Source: Lachnospiraceae bacterium (GTDB lineage: Bacteria; Bacillota; Clostridia; Lachnospirales; Lachnospiraceae). From it: a stretch of DNA of 64,000 nt. Below the pieces are notes generated by a model, which saw only the letters and a program-made list of their open reading frames with translations, made no database searches and was not told where the DNA came from. Positions 17,986 to 26,672 of the stretch are shown piece after piece. The stretch is from NCBI GenBank assembly GCA_017622845.1, contig JAGAQJ010000006.1, positions 29,167 to 93,166 of the forward strand. Reading direction: 5' to 3'. The first letter of the stretch is position 1; every line of letters begins with the position of its first letter. The translations under genes and the position numbers were made by a program.

Positions 17986-19728
17986 ATGGATATTATTAAG
18001 AAACTGCGGTATATTTTGGACAGAAAGCAAAAGATTCAGGTCTGCTTTCTGGGGGTTCTCATTTTTATAGGCGGATTACTGGAAACAGTCAGTGTCTCTG
18101 CACTTCTTCCGGTTGTATGGGTGCTTCTCGACCCGCAAAAGGCACAGGAGAATAAATATTTCCAGCTTGCAATGGAGCTTCTGGGTATTCAGGATATACA
18201 GCGTTTTATGGTTCCGATGCTCATTCTGCTGATTGTCATGTATACACTGAAAAATGCATTTCTGCTGTTTATTGTATATGTACAGAATAAATTTATATCA
18301 TATAACAAAAATAAGCTGATTAGTCAGGTGCTTCGTGAATTTTTAAACAGGCCCTATGAATTTTATCTGGATGCGGACATTCCGACCGTGTTCCGCCTGA
18401 CAGACAGCGATATCCCGAATGTGTTTAGCATTTTGACAGCGTTGATTTCCCTGGTATCTGAGGTGGTTGTATTTGTGCTGCTTTGCGCAGTGCTGATTGC
18501 TGTCGACTGGAAGCTGGTGCTTTTTATGGTCGTTGTGTTTGGTACGGTTTCGCTGCTGATAATGAAGGTGTTAAAGCCGCGTATGAATGTAATCGGCGCG
18601 AAGAATCAGGCAATCCAGTCAAAAATTGCAAAGTGGAGAATTCAGGCAATCTACGGCATTAAAGATGTAAAGGTTCTGCACAGAGAGGCATTTTTTGCGG
18701 ATAATTATGAGAGCAGCGGAAAAATCGGCGCAGGCTACAGCAACAGTCACGCTGTCATTACGAATATCCCAAGACCGCTGATAGAGACTGTTTTTATCGC
18801 AAGTATCTTAGGGTATATTATTGTATATATCATGACAGGTCATGAGACTTCCACCTTAGTGTCAATGCTGACAGCTTTTGCTGCCGCCGCAGTCCGAATG
18901 ATGCCGAGTGTAAACAGAATTAACACCTATGTAGCAGATATTTCCTTCTTTAAGCCCTGCCTTGATTATGTATATGAGAACATGAACATGACAGAAATCA
19001 GCAAACAGTCAAACCAGACGCTCCTGCCTGTAGACGAGTCAAAGACGATGCAGCTTCATGACAAAATCGAGTTAAAGGACATTGTCTATGCTTATCCAAA
19101 CACGGACAAGCTCATTTTTGACCATGCCGATATGGTCATTCCTTATGCAAAGTCAATTGGTATTATGGGACCGTCCGGCGCCGGAAAATCGACGATTGTG
19201 GATATTTTACTGGGCCTGCTGAAGGTGCAGGAGGGGAGGATTTTGTGTGACGGTGTGAATGTATTTGACAATTATCCGGCATGGCTTTCACAGATTGGCT
19301 ATATTCCGCAGTCGATTTATCTGGTGGATGAACCGATTCGAAATAATATTGCATTTGGTATTGCAGATGCGGAGATTGATGATGACAGAATATGGCAGGT
19401 TTTAGAGGAAGCACAGCTAAAGGACTTTATCAAGACGCTTCCGGAGGAACTTGACACAGCAATCGGCGACCGCGGTGTGCGCTTATCCGGCGGACAAAGG
19501 CAGAGACTTGGCATTGCAAGGGCGTTGTACCATAATCCTGAAATTCTTGTGTTTGACGAGGCGACCTCCGCGCTTGACAACGAAACGGAGCAGGCGGTGA
19601 TGGAAGCAATCAACAGCTTCCACGGAAAGAAAACAATGGTTATTATCGCACATCGGTTAAATACGATTGAAAAATGTGATATTATTTATAAGGTAGATGA
19701 AGGGAAGATTATGCAGACGACATTGTAG
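17986..19728 (+). CDS. ABC exporter (permease-ATPase fusion), PglK/MsbA-like flippase
   Basis: The 580-residue half-transporter has an N-terminal six-helix membrane domain (residues about 15-310) and a C-terminal nucleotide-binding domain. The latter shows Walker A GPSGAGKST (residues 395-403), signature LSGGQRQR, Walker B ILVFDEAT and the switch His in IIAHRLN. Fused exporters of this size in glycan loci flip lipid-linked oligosaccharides, as PglK does, and act as homodimers. Its position between the acetylation pair and a GT11 gene fits that role. The gene follows the intergenic repeat at 17691; its stop is 7 bp before the relic of a GT14 gene. Lipid export is the main alternative. Confidence 0.85.
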   Translation: MDIIKKLRYILDRKQKIQVCFLGVLIFIGGLLETVSVSALLPVVWVLLDPQKAQENKYFQLAMELLGIQDIQRFMVPMLILLIVMYTLKNAFLLFIVYVQNKFISYNKNKLISQVLREFLNRPYEFYLDADIPTVFRLTDSDIPNVFSILTALISLVSEVVVFVLLCAVLIAVDWKLVLFMVVVFGTVSLLIMKVLKPRMNVIGAKNQAIQSKIAKWRIQAIYGIKDVKVLHREAFFADNYESSGKIGAGYSNSHAVITNIPRPLIETVFIASILGYIIVYIMTGHETSTLVSMLTAFAAAAVRMMPSVNRINTYVADISFFKPCLDYVYENMNMTEISKQSNQTLLPVDESKTMQLHDKIELKDIVYAYPNTDKLIFDHADMVIPYAKSIGIMGPSGAGKSTIVDILLGLLKVQEGRILCDGVNVFDNYPAWLSQIGYIPQSIYLVDEPIRNNIAFGIADAEIDDDRIWQVLEEAQLKDFIKTLPEELDTAIGDRGVRLSGGQRQRLGIARALYHNPEILVFDEATSALDNETEQAVMEAINSFHGKKTMVIIAHRLNTIEKCDIIYKVDEGKIMQTTL

Positions 19729-19735
19729 AGCGTTA

Positions 19736-19834
19736 ATGGCTTCTCCTTGCATGTTTGCCCGAAAGTTTGACGAAAATGCAGATAAAGAGATAATTGAAAT
19801 GATTTTTAAAAATGTAGGAGAACAAGGTGAGTAA
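19736..19834 (+). pseudogene. 3' remnant of a GT14 (Core-2/I-branching type) glycosyltransferase gene
   Basis: An open frame without a start (19736-19834) reads ...MFARKFDENADKEII... and stops with TAA. The FARKFDE block followed by D-x-E-I-I is, from memory, the conserved C-terminus of bacterial beta-1,6-N-acetylglucosaminyltransferase-like GT14 proteins. Only about 32 codons remain. The tail overlaps the GTG start of the next gene by 8 bp, so the pair once formed a coupled unit whose first gene was removed by recombination. Confidence 0.65.
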
Positions 19835-20870
19835 GCAAATCATTGCAACCGAATTATTAAAGGGACAGGGGCTTGGCAACCAGCTGTTTTGTTATATTGC
19901 AACCCGCTGCCTTGCACTGGAGCTGGGCTGGGATTTTAGCATCTTGAACAGGGAAATTCTTGCCAACAATATCCACAGCAATAAGGGCATGTATTTTATG
20001 GACCTGGACTGCGGTCTGGAGCTTCAAAAAGAAGATTTCGTGAAGGTTTACCATGAAAAGGAAGACAAGATTTATCTTGGCAATTCCATGCATGATATTG
20101 AGCATGGCTGTTATATTACAGGAGTCGACGAAGCGCTTTGGCATTTTAAGGAGTCGACGCTGATTTATGGAAATCTTCAGGCGGAAGCTTATTTTGGAAA
20201 ATACCGGGAACAGATTCGGGAATGGATGCGTGTTAAGCCCGAATATGACAACAACAAGTATTCCAGAGAAAACCTCTGTATCATCAATATCCGCGGCGGC
20301 GAGTACACCAGCAATCCCGAGCTGTTTCTGCGGCGGAAATACTGGCTGGACGCAATGGAGATTATGCGTGAGAAAAGAAGCGATATGGAATTTATGGTTG
20401 TAACGGATGATTTGGCAGCAGCAAAGAGGATTCTGCCGGAGGCAGAGGCGTTTCACTTCGACCTTGCAGGCGACTACACTGTGATTAAAAATGCACACTA
20501 TCTGATTTTATCCAATTCAACCTTTGCATTTTTTCCGGCATTTACAAGTGAGACAGCAAAATATATCATAGCGCCGAAATACTGGGCAAGACATAATGTG
20601 TCGGACGGCTATTGGGCATCAGAGCAGAATATTTACTCGGATTTTGTATATTTGGACAGAAAGGGCAGACTTTTTACAGCGGAGGAATGCCGCAGAGAGC
20701 TTGCAGAATATAAAAAGAACGCTAAGAAATATCAGCAGATAGGAAAGCCCTTGCAGGGTGCAAGGCTGATTGGGGCGAAGCTTCATGCAGGATACCTGAT
20801 ATATAAGGATTTATTTGTCAGAATGCTGCGTTCCTTAAAGCGCAGAATTTCAGATGCAGTGCGGCGTTAA
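19827..20870 (+). CDS. GT11-like (fucosyltransferase-type) glycosyltransferase, divergent
   Basis: The GTG start at 19827 has TAGGAG seven bases upstream; no ATG fits. The 347-residue protein opens with LLKGQGLGNQLFCYIATRCL, the GT11 donor-loop signature. Where classical GT11 enzymes have H-x-R-R-x-D, this one has NIRGGEY (near 20287-20307), so the catalytic loop is altered. The later block YLILSNSTFAFFPAFTS matches the NSTFS(I/W)W block of GT11. The C-terminal 90 residues are basic and helical and may bind the membrane. It may use a donor other than GDP-fucose. It overlaps the tail of a lost GT14 gene. Confidence 0.65.
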   Translation: MSKQIIATELLKGQGLGNQLFCYIATRCLALELGWDFSILNREILANNIHSNKGMYFMDLDCGLELQKEDFVKVYHEKEDKIYLGNSMHDIEHGCYITGVDEALWHFKESTLIYGNLQAEAYFGKYREQIREWMRVKPEYDNNKYSRENLCIINIRGGEYTSNPELFLRRKYWLDAMEIMREKRSDMEFMVVTDDLAAAKRILPEAEAFHFDLAGDYTVIKNAHYLILSNSTFAFFPAFTSETAKYIIAPKYWARHNVSDGYWASEQNIYSDFVYLDRKGRLFTAEECRRELAEYKKNAKKYQQIGKPLQGARLIGAKLHAGYLIYKDLFVRMLRSLKRRISDAVRR

Positions 20871-20951
20871 TCAAATATTTTCATGCAATAGGAAATTATC
20901 ACAAAGGCTGAATAAGGAAAAGTATCAGCATGAGCCGGGAGGACGGTGCAT

Positions 20952-22514
20952 ATGAAGAAGAAATTTAATATTACAGGGTGCTGCTATCCGGACAGACATT
21001 ATATGGTTGACATCAGTTCGAAGCTGGAAGAAATGAAGGAGTTGGTGGATAACGGAGAATATTTCATTATAAATCGGGCACGTCAATACGGCAAAACGAC
21101 AACCTTAAAGCAGCTAAAAGGTTATTTAGAGAATGATTACAGCATCATATCCATGGATTTCCAGCGATTTAGTTCAGCAGACTTTGAAAAAGAAGCTGCC
21201 TTTTGCAATGCTTTTATAGAAGAACTGTTATTATTGTTAAAAAACAAAAAGAAAAATAATACCGTTTTTGATACATCACGGCTAGAAGCAGCACTTCATC
21301 AGGATTTTAGCTTATCAAGACTTTTTTCACTGCTGGGTTCAATGTGTGAGACAGCAGTAAAACCGGTCGTACTGATGATAGATGAGGTAGATAGCGCTTC
21401 GAATAATCAGGTCTTTTTAGACTTTCTTAGTCAATTAAGAAACGGATATCTTCATAGGGACGAAATTTTTACGTTTCAGTCAGTAATATTGGCAGGCGTA
21501 TATGACATTAAAAATCTGAAATATAAAATCAGACTGGAAGAACAGCACATGTATAATAGTCCATGGAATATTGCATCTGATTTTCGAATCGATATGAGCT
21601 TTTTTGTTAAGGATATAGCAGGGATGTTAGGGCAATATGAGAAGGAACACAACACAGGCATGAGTGTTTCAGAGATTGCACAAATCATATATGATTATAC
21701 ATCAGGTTATCCTTATTTAGTTTCGTATATATGCAAGCTGATGGACGAGGATATAGCAGGAAACTCCGAATGGACATATGATGGATTGTCAGAGGCAGTA
21801 AAGATTATTGTAAAAGGACCCAATATGCTGTATGACGATATGATTAAGCATGTATTGGAATATCCGGAGCTGTATACGATGCTGAACAATATATTGTTCA
21901 AGGGTGAGAACTATCCGTATCAGGTATATGATAAATCCGTGGATATTGGCAGAATGTTTGGATTTGTTGTGGAACGAAACGGTGCAGTTGCGATAGCAAA
22001 CAGAATCTTTGAAACACAGCTTTATAATTATTTTATTATGGTTGAACTGCAGAAAAATAATAAGCAGAGAGAAGCGCTTCCGGATAAAAATCAGTTTATT
22101 GAGAATGGCTTTTTAAATATGGATAAGGTGATGCAGAAATTTTATGAGTATTATACAAGCCTAATCAGTGAAGATGATATTCGCTTTGCAGAGCATCAGG
22201 GAAGAAAGCTGTTTCTTATGTTTCTTAGACCGATTATTAACGGAACAGGCAATTATTATGTGGAAGACCAAAGCAGAAATAGATACAGAACAGATATTGT
22301 AGTAGATTATAGAGGGCAGCAGTATATTATTGAGCTGAAGATATGGCATGGTGAGGAATATCAACAGAAAGGTGAGATGCAGTTGGTAAATTATCTGAAT
22401 GCATATCATCAAAAAAGAGGCTATCTGCTAAGCTTTGCTTTCCATCAGGGCAAGAAAACCGGTGTAAGGGAAGTTCGGATTGAAGATAAGACTATATTGG
22501 AAGTGGTAGTATGA
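20952..22514 (+). CDS. AAA-like ATPase with C-terminal PD-(D/E)XK nuclease-like domain
   Basis: The ATG at 20952 is chosen because GGGAGG lies nine bases upstream; a GTG two codons earlier is too close. The 520-residue protein has a P-loop NRARQYGKTTTLKQL (residues 41-55) and Walker B VVLMIDEVDSAS (139-150), typical of the AAA-like domain found in many gut bacteria. The C-terminal region has TDIVVDYRG and IIELKIW (Asp near 448, Glu-x-Lys near 461-463), the PD-(D/E)XK core. The protein has no glycan-related feature and stands among glycosyltransferase genes, directly upstream of a HipA-like kinase gene (26-bp gap). Its role is not established. It differs from the RFGKT-type copies at 54394 and 63298. 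Confidence 0.78.
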   Translation: MKKKFNITGCCYPDRHYMVDISSKLEEMKELVDNGEYFIINRARQYGKTTTLKQLKGYLENDYSIISMDFQRFSSADFEKEAAFCNAFIEELLLLLKNKKKNNTVFDTSRLEAALHQDFSLSRLFSLLGSMCETAVKPVVLMIDEVDSASNNQVFLDFLSQLRNGYLHRDEIFTFQSVILAGVYDIKNLKYKIRLEEQHMYNSPWNIASDFRIDMSFFVKDIAGMLGQYEKEHNTGMSVSEIAQIIYDYTSGYPYLVSYICKLMDEDIAGNSEWTYDGLSEAVKIIVKGPNMLYDDMIKHVLEYPELYTMLNNILFKGENYPYQVYDKSVDIGRMFGFVVERNGAVAIANRIFETQLYNYFIMVELQKNNKQREALPDKNQFIENGFLNMDKVMQKFYEYYTSLISEDDIRFAEHQGRKLFLMFLRPIINGTGNYYVEDQSRNRYRTDIVVDYRGQQYIIELKIWHGEEYQQKGEMQLVNYLNAYHQKRGYLLSFAFHQGKKTGVREVRIEDKTILEVVV

Positions 22515-22540
22515 TTGATGAGTAAGGGAGGTGATGCCTG

Positions 22541-23641
22541 ATGCAGGAGTGTATTACCTATGAGGTCATGCACGGGGAAAATCCGGTCTGTAAAATATCG
22601 ACACAGGGAAGCTGTACCATTTATAACGAAGCCTTCCTGCCCTACCAGCTTTATCTGGAGGAGGGCGAAGATATTGACACCAGAGTGAATAATATTACCA
22701 ATTTTTATTATTGGTGCGCTACACGTGTTCTGACATTAGACAGACAGTTTGCAAAACAGATATTAAACAGCATCGGAGCTGTGCAGGCAGTCACGGACAA
22801 AGATAGAGCGGCGATTGCATTATCCTATCATTGCCTGACCCTGACAGACATCTATTGGGTGCGCAGAGAAGGGGAAGCGATTACTTTTGCGGAAATCAAT
22901 CTGTACGATAATCATTTGGAAAATGCATTTGTAGACATTTCACTTCGCGGTAAACAGATGACCGTTCAGAACGCACATTTGGTTGCAGATAACGCTTCAA
23001 CGCCGGGAGTGTTTCCGAAGGCGTGGATTCGGGGACAAGATGGCTTTTGGCTGTTAAAGGATGGCGGAGAGCAGGCAGTGCAGAATGAGCTTCTTGCAAG
23101 CCGTATCTGTCAGTGCTTTGACTGCCGTCAGGTTGTATATGAACCGTATCTATGGGAGGATGTGCTTGTATCAAGAAGTAAGCTGATTACAAGCAGGGAA
23201 TACAGTCTTGCTACCCGGGAGGCTTTTGAAATCTATGCACAGAATCAAGGAATACAGCCTATGGAGTATATTTTGAAGCTGGATGCTTATTCCTATTATA
23301 TGATGAATATATTGGATTATTTGATCGGCAATACAGACAGGCATTGGGGCAACTGGGGGTTTCTGATAGATAATCAATGCAATCAGCCAATACGTCTTTA
23401 CGATTTGATGGATTTTAACCAGTCCTTTTTGTCCTATGACACAATAGAGGGTGCAGGCTGTCAGACAACGGCGGCATGCCAGAATATCAGCCAGCAGGAA
23501 GCGGCGGCACAAGCGGTTCTGCAAATCGGCTGGAATCAGAACGCCAAGATACGGGAAGAATGGTTTGCAGGACGCAGGGAAGATTATGATATGCTGCAAA
23601 AAAGGATGCAGTATCTAAAGAATCTGGCAGAGAATAAATAG
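22541..23641 (+). CDS. HipA-like serine/threonine kinase
   Basis: The 366-residue protein has a very strong ribosome site (AAGGGAGGTGATG) before ATG 22541. The kinase marks are a lysine in FWLLKDGG (K173) after a loop TPGVFPKAW, the catalytic loop GNTDRHWGNWG (Asp near 266) and the metal-binding LYDLMDFNQSF (Asp near 291). NTDRHxxN and the following D-F-N are diagnostic of the HipA/CtkA class. The first 160 residues do not resemble the usual HipA N-terminal domain, and no HipB-like helix-turn-helix gene is adjacent. It may therefore act without a classical antitoxin, or with the upstream ATPase-nuclease. Its target is unknown. Confidence 0.75.
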   Translation: MQECITYEVMHGENPVCKISTQGSCTIYNEAFLPYQLYLEEGEDIDTRVNNITNFYYWCATRVLTLDRQFAKQILNSIGAVQAVTDKDRAAIALSYHCLTLTDIYWVRREGEAITFAEINLYDNHLENAFVDISLRGKQMTVQNAHLVADNASTPGVFPKAWIRGQDGFWLLKDGGEQAVQNELLASRICQCFDCRQVVYEPYLWEDVLVSRSKLITSREYSLATREAFEIYAQNQGIQPMEYILKLDAYSYYMMNILDYLIGNTDRHWGNWGFLIDNQCNQPIRLYDLMDFNQSFLSYDTIEGAGCQTTAACQNISQQEAAAQAVLQIGWNQNAKIREEWFAGRREDYDMLQKRMQYLKNLAENK

Positions 23642-23698
23642 ACAGAGACAGAATAGAAAAAGACAGAAAATAGAGAGATAGAGGAATGAGTCAGCGGA

Positions 23699-24460
23699 AT
23701 GAAGAAGCAAACAGAAAAGCTGAGCTTACCGCAGGTAACGCTTGTGGCAATGACAAGCGTAAATGTGAAAGCGACAATCAAAGCAATGGAATACAGCATG
23801 AGGGGAATCACGTTCGGCGACGCTGTACTGATTACCCACAGGAAGCCCTTTGGGCTGCCTAAGAGCATACGTTACAGCCATACAAGCAGGCTGGACAATA
23901 TAGACGCCTTTAATTATAAGATGGTGTATGAGCTGGGAGAGCATATCCACACGGATTTTGCACTGATTGTGCATGCAGACGGCTTTGTCGTGCATCCGGA
24001 GCTGTGGCGCGATGAGTTTCTTGATTATGATTACATCGGGGCGCCATGGCCGCTGCCGCCTGAGGGCGATACCACCACATACCGCGATATCAATGGAAAA
24101 ATATGCCGCGTGGGAAACAGTGCCGGTATCCGAAGCAAGCGTCTGATGGATTTCCCGAAAAAAGCAAATGTTCCATGGGAGGGGGAGTACGCTTATGGAA
24201 AAATGTGGTATTATGAAGATGGATTTATCTGCTGCAAAATCAGGCATTTGCTTGAGGCAGAGGGAATGCGGATTGCACCGCTTGAGGTAGCAAAATATTA
24301 CAGCCATGAGAAGATGATACCGGAGGTCCAGGGAATCACACCCTTCGCTTTTCATAAGTGGGAGGGAACGAACGCGCAGTATCCGAATTTTATCAAACCG
24401 ACAGTAAAGCAGCGTGCGAAAGCTGCTGCAAGGAAGCTGCTGCGCAGACGCCCGACATGA
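23699..24460 (+). CDS. DUF5672-family protein, probable glycosyltransferase
   Basis: The 253-residue soluble protein has the DUF5672 layout: LSLPQVTLVAMTSVN at the start, FALIVHADGFVVHPELW (near 23955-24005), YDYIGAPWP, a glycine/serine-rich VGNSAGIRSKRLMDF, and YYEDGFICCK near 24205. This family occurs in glycan loci and resembles GT-A enzymes, with HADG or DGF in place of the usual DxD. Donor and acceptor are unknown. The C-terminus is strongly basic. It precedes the second copy of the palindromic element and follows the HipA-like gene with a 57-bp gap. Confidence 0.75.
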   Translation: MKKQTEKLSLPQVTLVAMTSVNVKATIKAMEYSMRGITFGDAVLITHRKPFGLPKSIRYSHTSRLDNIDAFNYKMVYELGEHIHTDFALIVHADGFVVHPELWRDEFLDYDYIGAPWPLPPEGDTTTYRDINGKICRVGNSAGIRSKRLMDFPKKANVPWEGEYAYGKMWYYEDGFICCKIRHLLEAEGMRIAPLEVAKYYSHEKMIPEVQGITPFAFHKWEGTNAQYPNFIKPTVKQRAKAAARKLLRRRPT

Positions 24461-24588
24461 AATAAGTTGCCGGAAACAGCCTTGCGTCAAGCCTGCCGCG
24501 AAGCAGTTTGCAAGGCGGAGGAATGAGACGATGCGGTGGAGGCGTCGATTGACGACAACGCAGCAGATAGAAATTCAGGCAAGTTATT
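24461..24588. repeat. Palindromic intergenic element, copy 2
   Basis: Arms AATAAGTTGCCGGAA (24461-24475) and TTCAGGCAAGTTATT (24574-24588) are inverted with two mismatches. The core 24510-24568 matches 17747-17805 at 54 of 59 bases. Before the core, CTGC-CGCGAA-GCAG (24493-24506) corresponds to CCAC-CACGAA-GTGG of copy 1, with two base pairs changed on both sides. The left arm begins immediately after the stop of the DUF5672 gene. Stem conservation without sequence conservation indicates selection on structure. Confidence 0.65.
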
Positions 24589-24617
24589 GGTCTGGTTATT
24601 TACGAAATGTTGTACTG

Positions 24618-24654
24618 GTGCCTTGTTTTGCCAAATATCAACGAGACAAGACAC
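24618..24654 (+). terminator. Hairpin before the GT17 gene
   Basis: GTGCCTTGTTT at 24618-24628 pairs imperfectly with AGACAAGACAC at 24644-24654, followed by TAGATTTT. It lies 29 bases before the GT17 start, so it may attenuate transcription rather than end the operon. It could also be part of the repeat copy 2 region. Confidence 0.35.
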
Positions 24655-24682
24655 TAGATTTTAGAAAGGTATGGATATGTAA

Positions 24683-25633
24683 ATGGTATACGACTGCTTT
24701 CAATTTTTTAATGAACTGGATATCTTGAAAATCAGATTAAATGTGCTAAGCCCTGTGGTGGATAAATTTGTAATCAGTGAGGCAACAGAAACCTTTTCCG
24801 GTTTAAAAAAGCCGTTGTATTACGAGGAAAACAAGGAGCTGTTTGCGGAATTTGCAGATAAAATCATTCATGTGGTTGTTGAGGACACGCCGGAAGGAGA
24901 TACGCACTACAGAGATACCTTTCAGAAAAATGCCGTAACCAGAGGATTAAAGGATTGTACGGATGAGGATATCATTATATTCAGCGACCTTGATGAAATC
25001 CCAAACCCTGACAAAATACGCGAAATCCTACAAAATTTTCAGGATGATAAGATTTATCACTTTGCCCAGAGACTTTTTTACTGTTATCTGAACATGGAAG
25101 AAGTGTCAGGTAATCTGCTTTCCTATGCAGGAGAATTTGAGGGCGTCGCACGCAAAAAATGGATTGGCACAAAGATGCTCAGCTATAAGCTCCTTCGGGA
25201 GCAAAATCTGCTGCTTGGCGAGCTTCGGTTCCCGGAACGGAAGGAAATCGGAATCCGCGTGGAGGACGGCGGATGGCATTTTGGCTACATGGGCGGCAAG
25301 GGGGAAAAGGATATCAAAAAGCGCGTGCAGGAGAAGGTGGTTTCCGCCGCGCATCAGGAATATAATTCCAAGCATGTGCTGTCTCAGGTTACGGACCAAA
25401 TTAAGGATGGCAAGGATATCTTCGGAAGAAATGCGCAGTTTGTGCGCTGCGAGATTGATGAGAGCTTTCCGGAATATATCCGTACCCATCAGGATGAGTT
25501 TGATTTTTTGATTATGCACGAAGAAAAGGCACTTCCTAAAATTATGCGTAAAATAAAGGTTACAGTAAAAAACATATGTTATACTATTTTGGTAAGTATC
25601 AAACGATTCGGTAAAAAAGTGCTGCGGAAGTAA
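24683..25633 (+). CDS. GT17-family glycosyltransferase
   Basis: The 316-residue protein starts MVYDCFQFFNELDILKIRL, followed by VVDKFVISEATETFSG and LYYEEN, which is the GT17 pattern (beta-1,4-N-acetylglucosaminyltransferase type in animals). The acidic IIIFSDLDEIPNP (near 24970-25010) supplies the metal-binding residues. GGWHFGYMGG near 25270 is the second conserved block. Bacterial members are common in polysaccharide loci. The start ATG has only a weak AGAAAGG site about ten bases upstream. The basic C-terminus may hold it at the membrane. It would add a hexose or N-acetylhexosamine; the exact sugar is not readable. Confidence 0.82.
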   Translation: MVYDCFQFFNELDILKIRLNVLSPVVDKFVISEATETFSGLKKPLYYEENKELFAEFADKIIHVVVEDTPEGDTHYRDTFQKNAVTRGLKDCTDEDIIIFSDLDEIPNPDKIREILQNFQDDKIYHFAQRLFYCYLNMEEVSGNLLSYAGEFEGVARKKWIGTKMLSYKLLREQNLLLGELRFPERKEIGIRVEDGGWHFGYMGGKGEKDIKKRVQEKVVSAAHQEYNSKHVLSQVTDQIKDGKDIFGRNAQFVRCEIDESFPEYIRTHQDEFDFLIMHEEKALPKIMRKIKVTVKNICYTILVSIKRFGKKVLRK

Positions 25634-25733
25634 AAAGATATGTTATCAAAACCTTAAGCAACAAGATGGATAATTCCTTATTGGCTGAAAGGAATATTAA
25701 CCATAAATATATTGTAGTAGATAGGAGCAGGAA

Positions 25734-26657
25734 ATGGCAGCAAGTCCAAAGGTTTCTATTTGTATTCCAACCTATAACAATGTTGACGAGGTAGAGCGTC
25801 TGCTGCAGTCAATCGACGGGCAGGAATACAAAGATTATGAAGTAAATATTTCCGATGATTCGACAAATGACGAGATTGAGAACCTTATCAGGAAATATGA
25901 AAAGGTAAATTATATTCACAACAAAAAGCCGATGGGACATATCTTTAACTGGAATGCGGCAATCCGGATGGCAAAGGGTGAATACATCAAAATCATGTTC
26001 AGTGATGACTGGTTTACGGATGCACAGAGCCTTGGAAACTTTGCGGCGCTTTTAGATGCTGATGAGAAAGCGATGCTTGCATTCTCCGGCAGCAGGCAGG
26101 TGATGCTTGACGGGCAGAACATTGATGCAATGCAGCATGTGGCAAAGGAGCATCAAAGGTCCTCCTATGACCGCTGTGCATCAACGGAATATATAGAAGG
26201 CTTAAGGAAAGATTACAGACGGTTGTTTCTGGGCAATCAGATTGGGGCGCCAAGCGCAGTGATTTACCGTCGCGGCAGCAGTGCTGCTCTTTTTGATGAA
26301 AAGAGCAACTGGGCGTCAGATATGTTTTTGTATTTTGATTTATTGCAGAAAAGCAATGCGTTTGCGTATACAAAGGAGCCGCTCGTATCCATCGGCGTCC
26401 ATGAGCATCAGTACACGGAGAGCTTTTCCGACAAGGATATGCGCATCTACAACGATTACCGCTATCTGTATACCAAATACCATTTGCAGGAGTGCCCGGA
26501 GTGTCGGGAGTATTTTGCAGAGAAATTTCTTGTAAAATATCACCAAGGTGTGAAAGAGGCAAAAGCGCTTGGCATCGAAACCAGTCTGTATCTGAAAAAA
26601 TGGACAGCGGAGGTTCGCGCAAGTGTGCAGTGCTTTGTGCGAAGCAGGATGAAATAA
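25734..26657 (+). CDS. GT2-family glycosyltransferase
   Basis: The 307-residue GT-A enzyme has VSICIPTYNNVDEVERLL, the donor-site SDDSTNDEI, GHIFNWNAAIRMAKGEYI and the metal-binding FSDDW (near 25998-26012). The middle block YDRCASTEYIEGLRKDYRR and IGAPSAVIYRR probably forms the acceptor side. A GGAGCAGG site precedes the ATG. The gene starts a new tightly packed run of genes that continues to 34.7 kb. Sugar specificity is unknown. Confidence 0.85.
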   Translation: MAASPKVSICIPTYNNVDEVERLLQSIDGQEYKDYEVNISDDSTNDEIENLIRKYEKVNYIHNKKPMGHIFNWNAAIRMAKGEYIKIMFSDDWFTDAQSLGNFAALLDADEKAMLAFSGSRQVMLDGQNIDAMQHVAKEHQRSSYDRCASTEYIEGLRKDYRRLFLGNQIGAPSAVIYRRGSSAALFDEKSNWASDMFLYFDLLQKSNAFAYTKEPLVSIGVHEHQYTESFSDKDMRIYNDYRYLYTKYHLQECPECREYFAEKFLVKYHQGVKEAKALGIETSLYLKKWTAEVRASVQCFVRSRMK

Positions 26658-26672
26658 AATGTGAGGAATGTT

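Noticed and set aside
23726-24490. Minus-strand frame of 254 codons opposite the DUF5672 gene
   Set aside because: The plus strand carries a recognisable family over the same span; the minus product is Cys/His-rich with no motifs.
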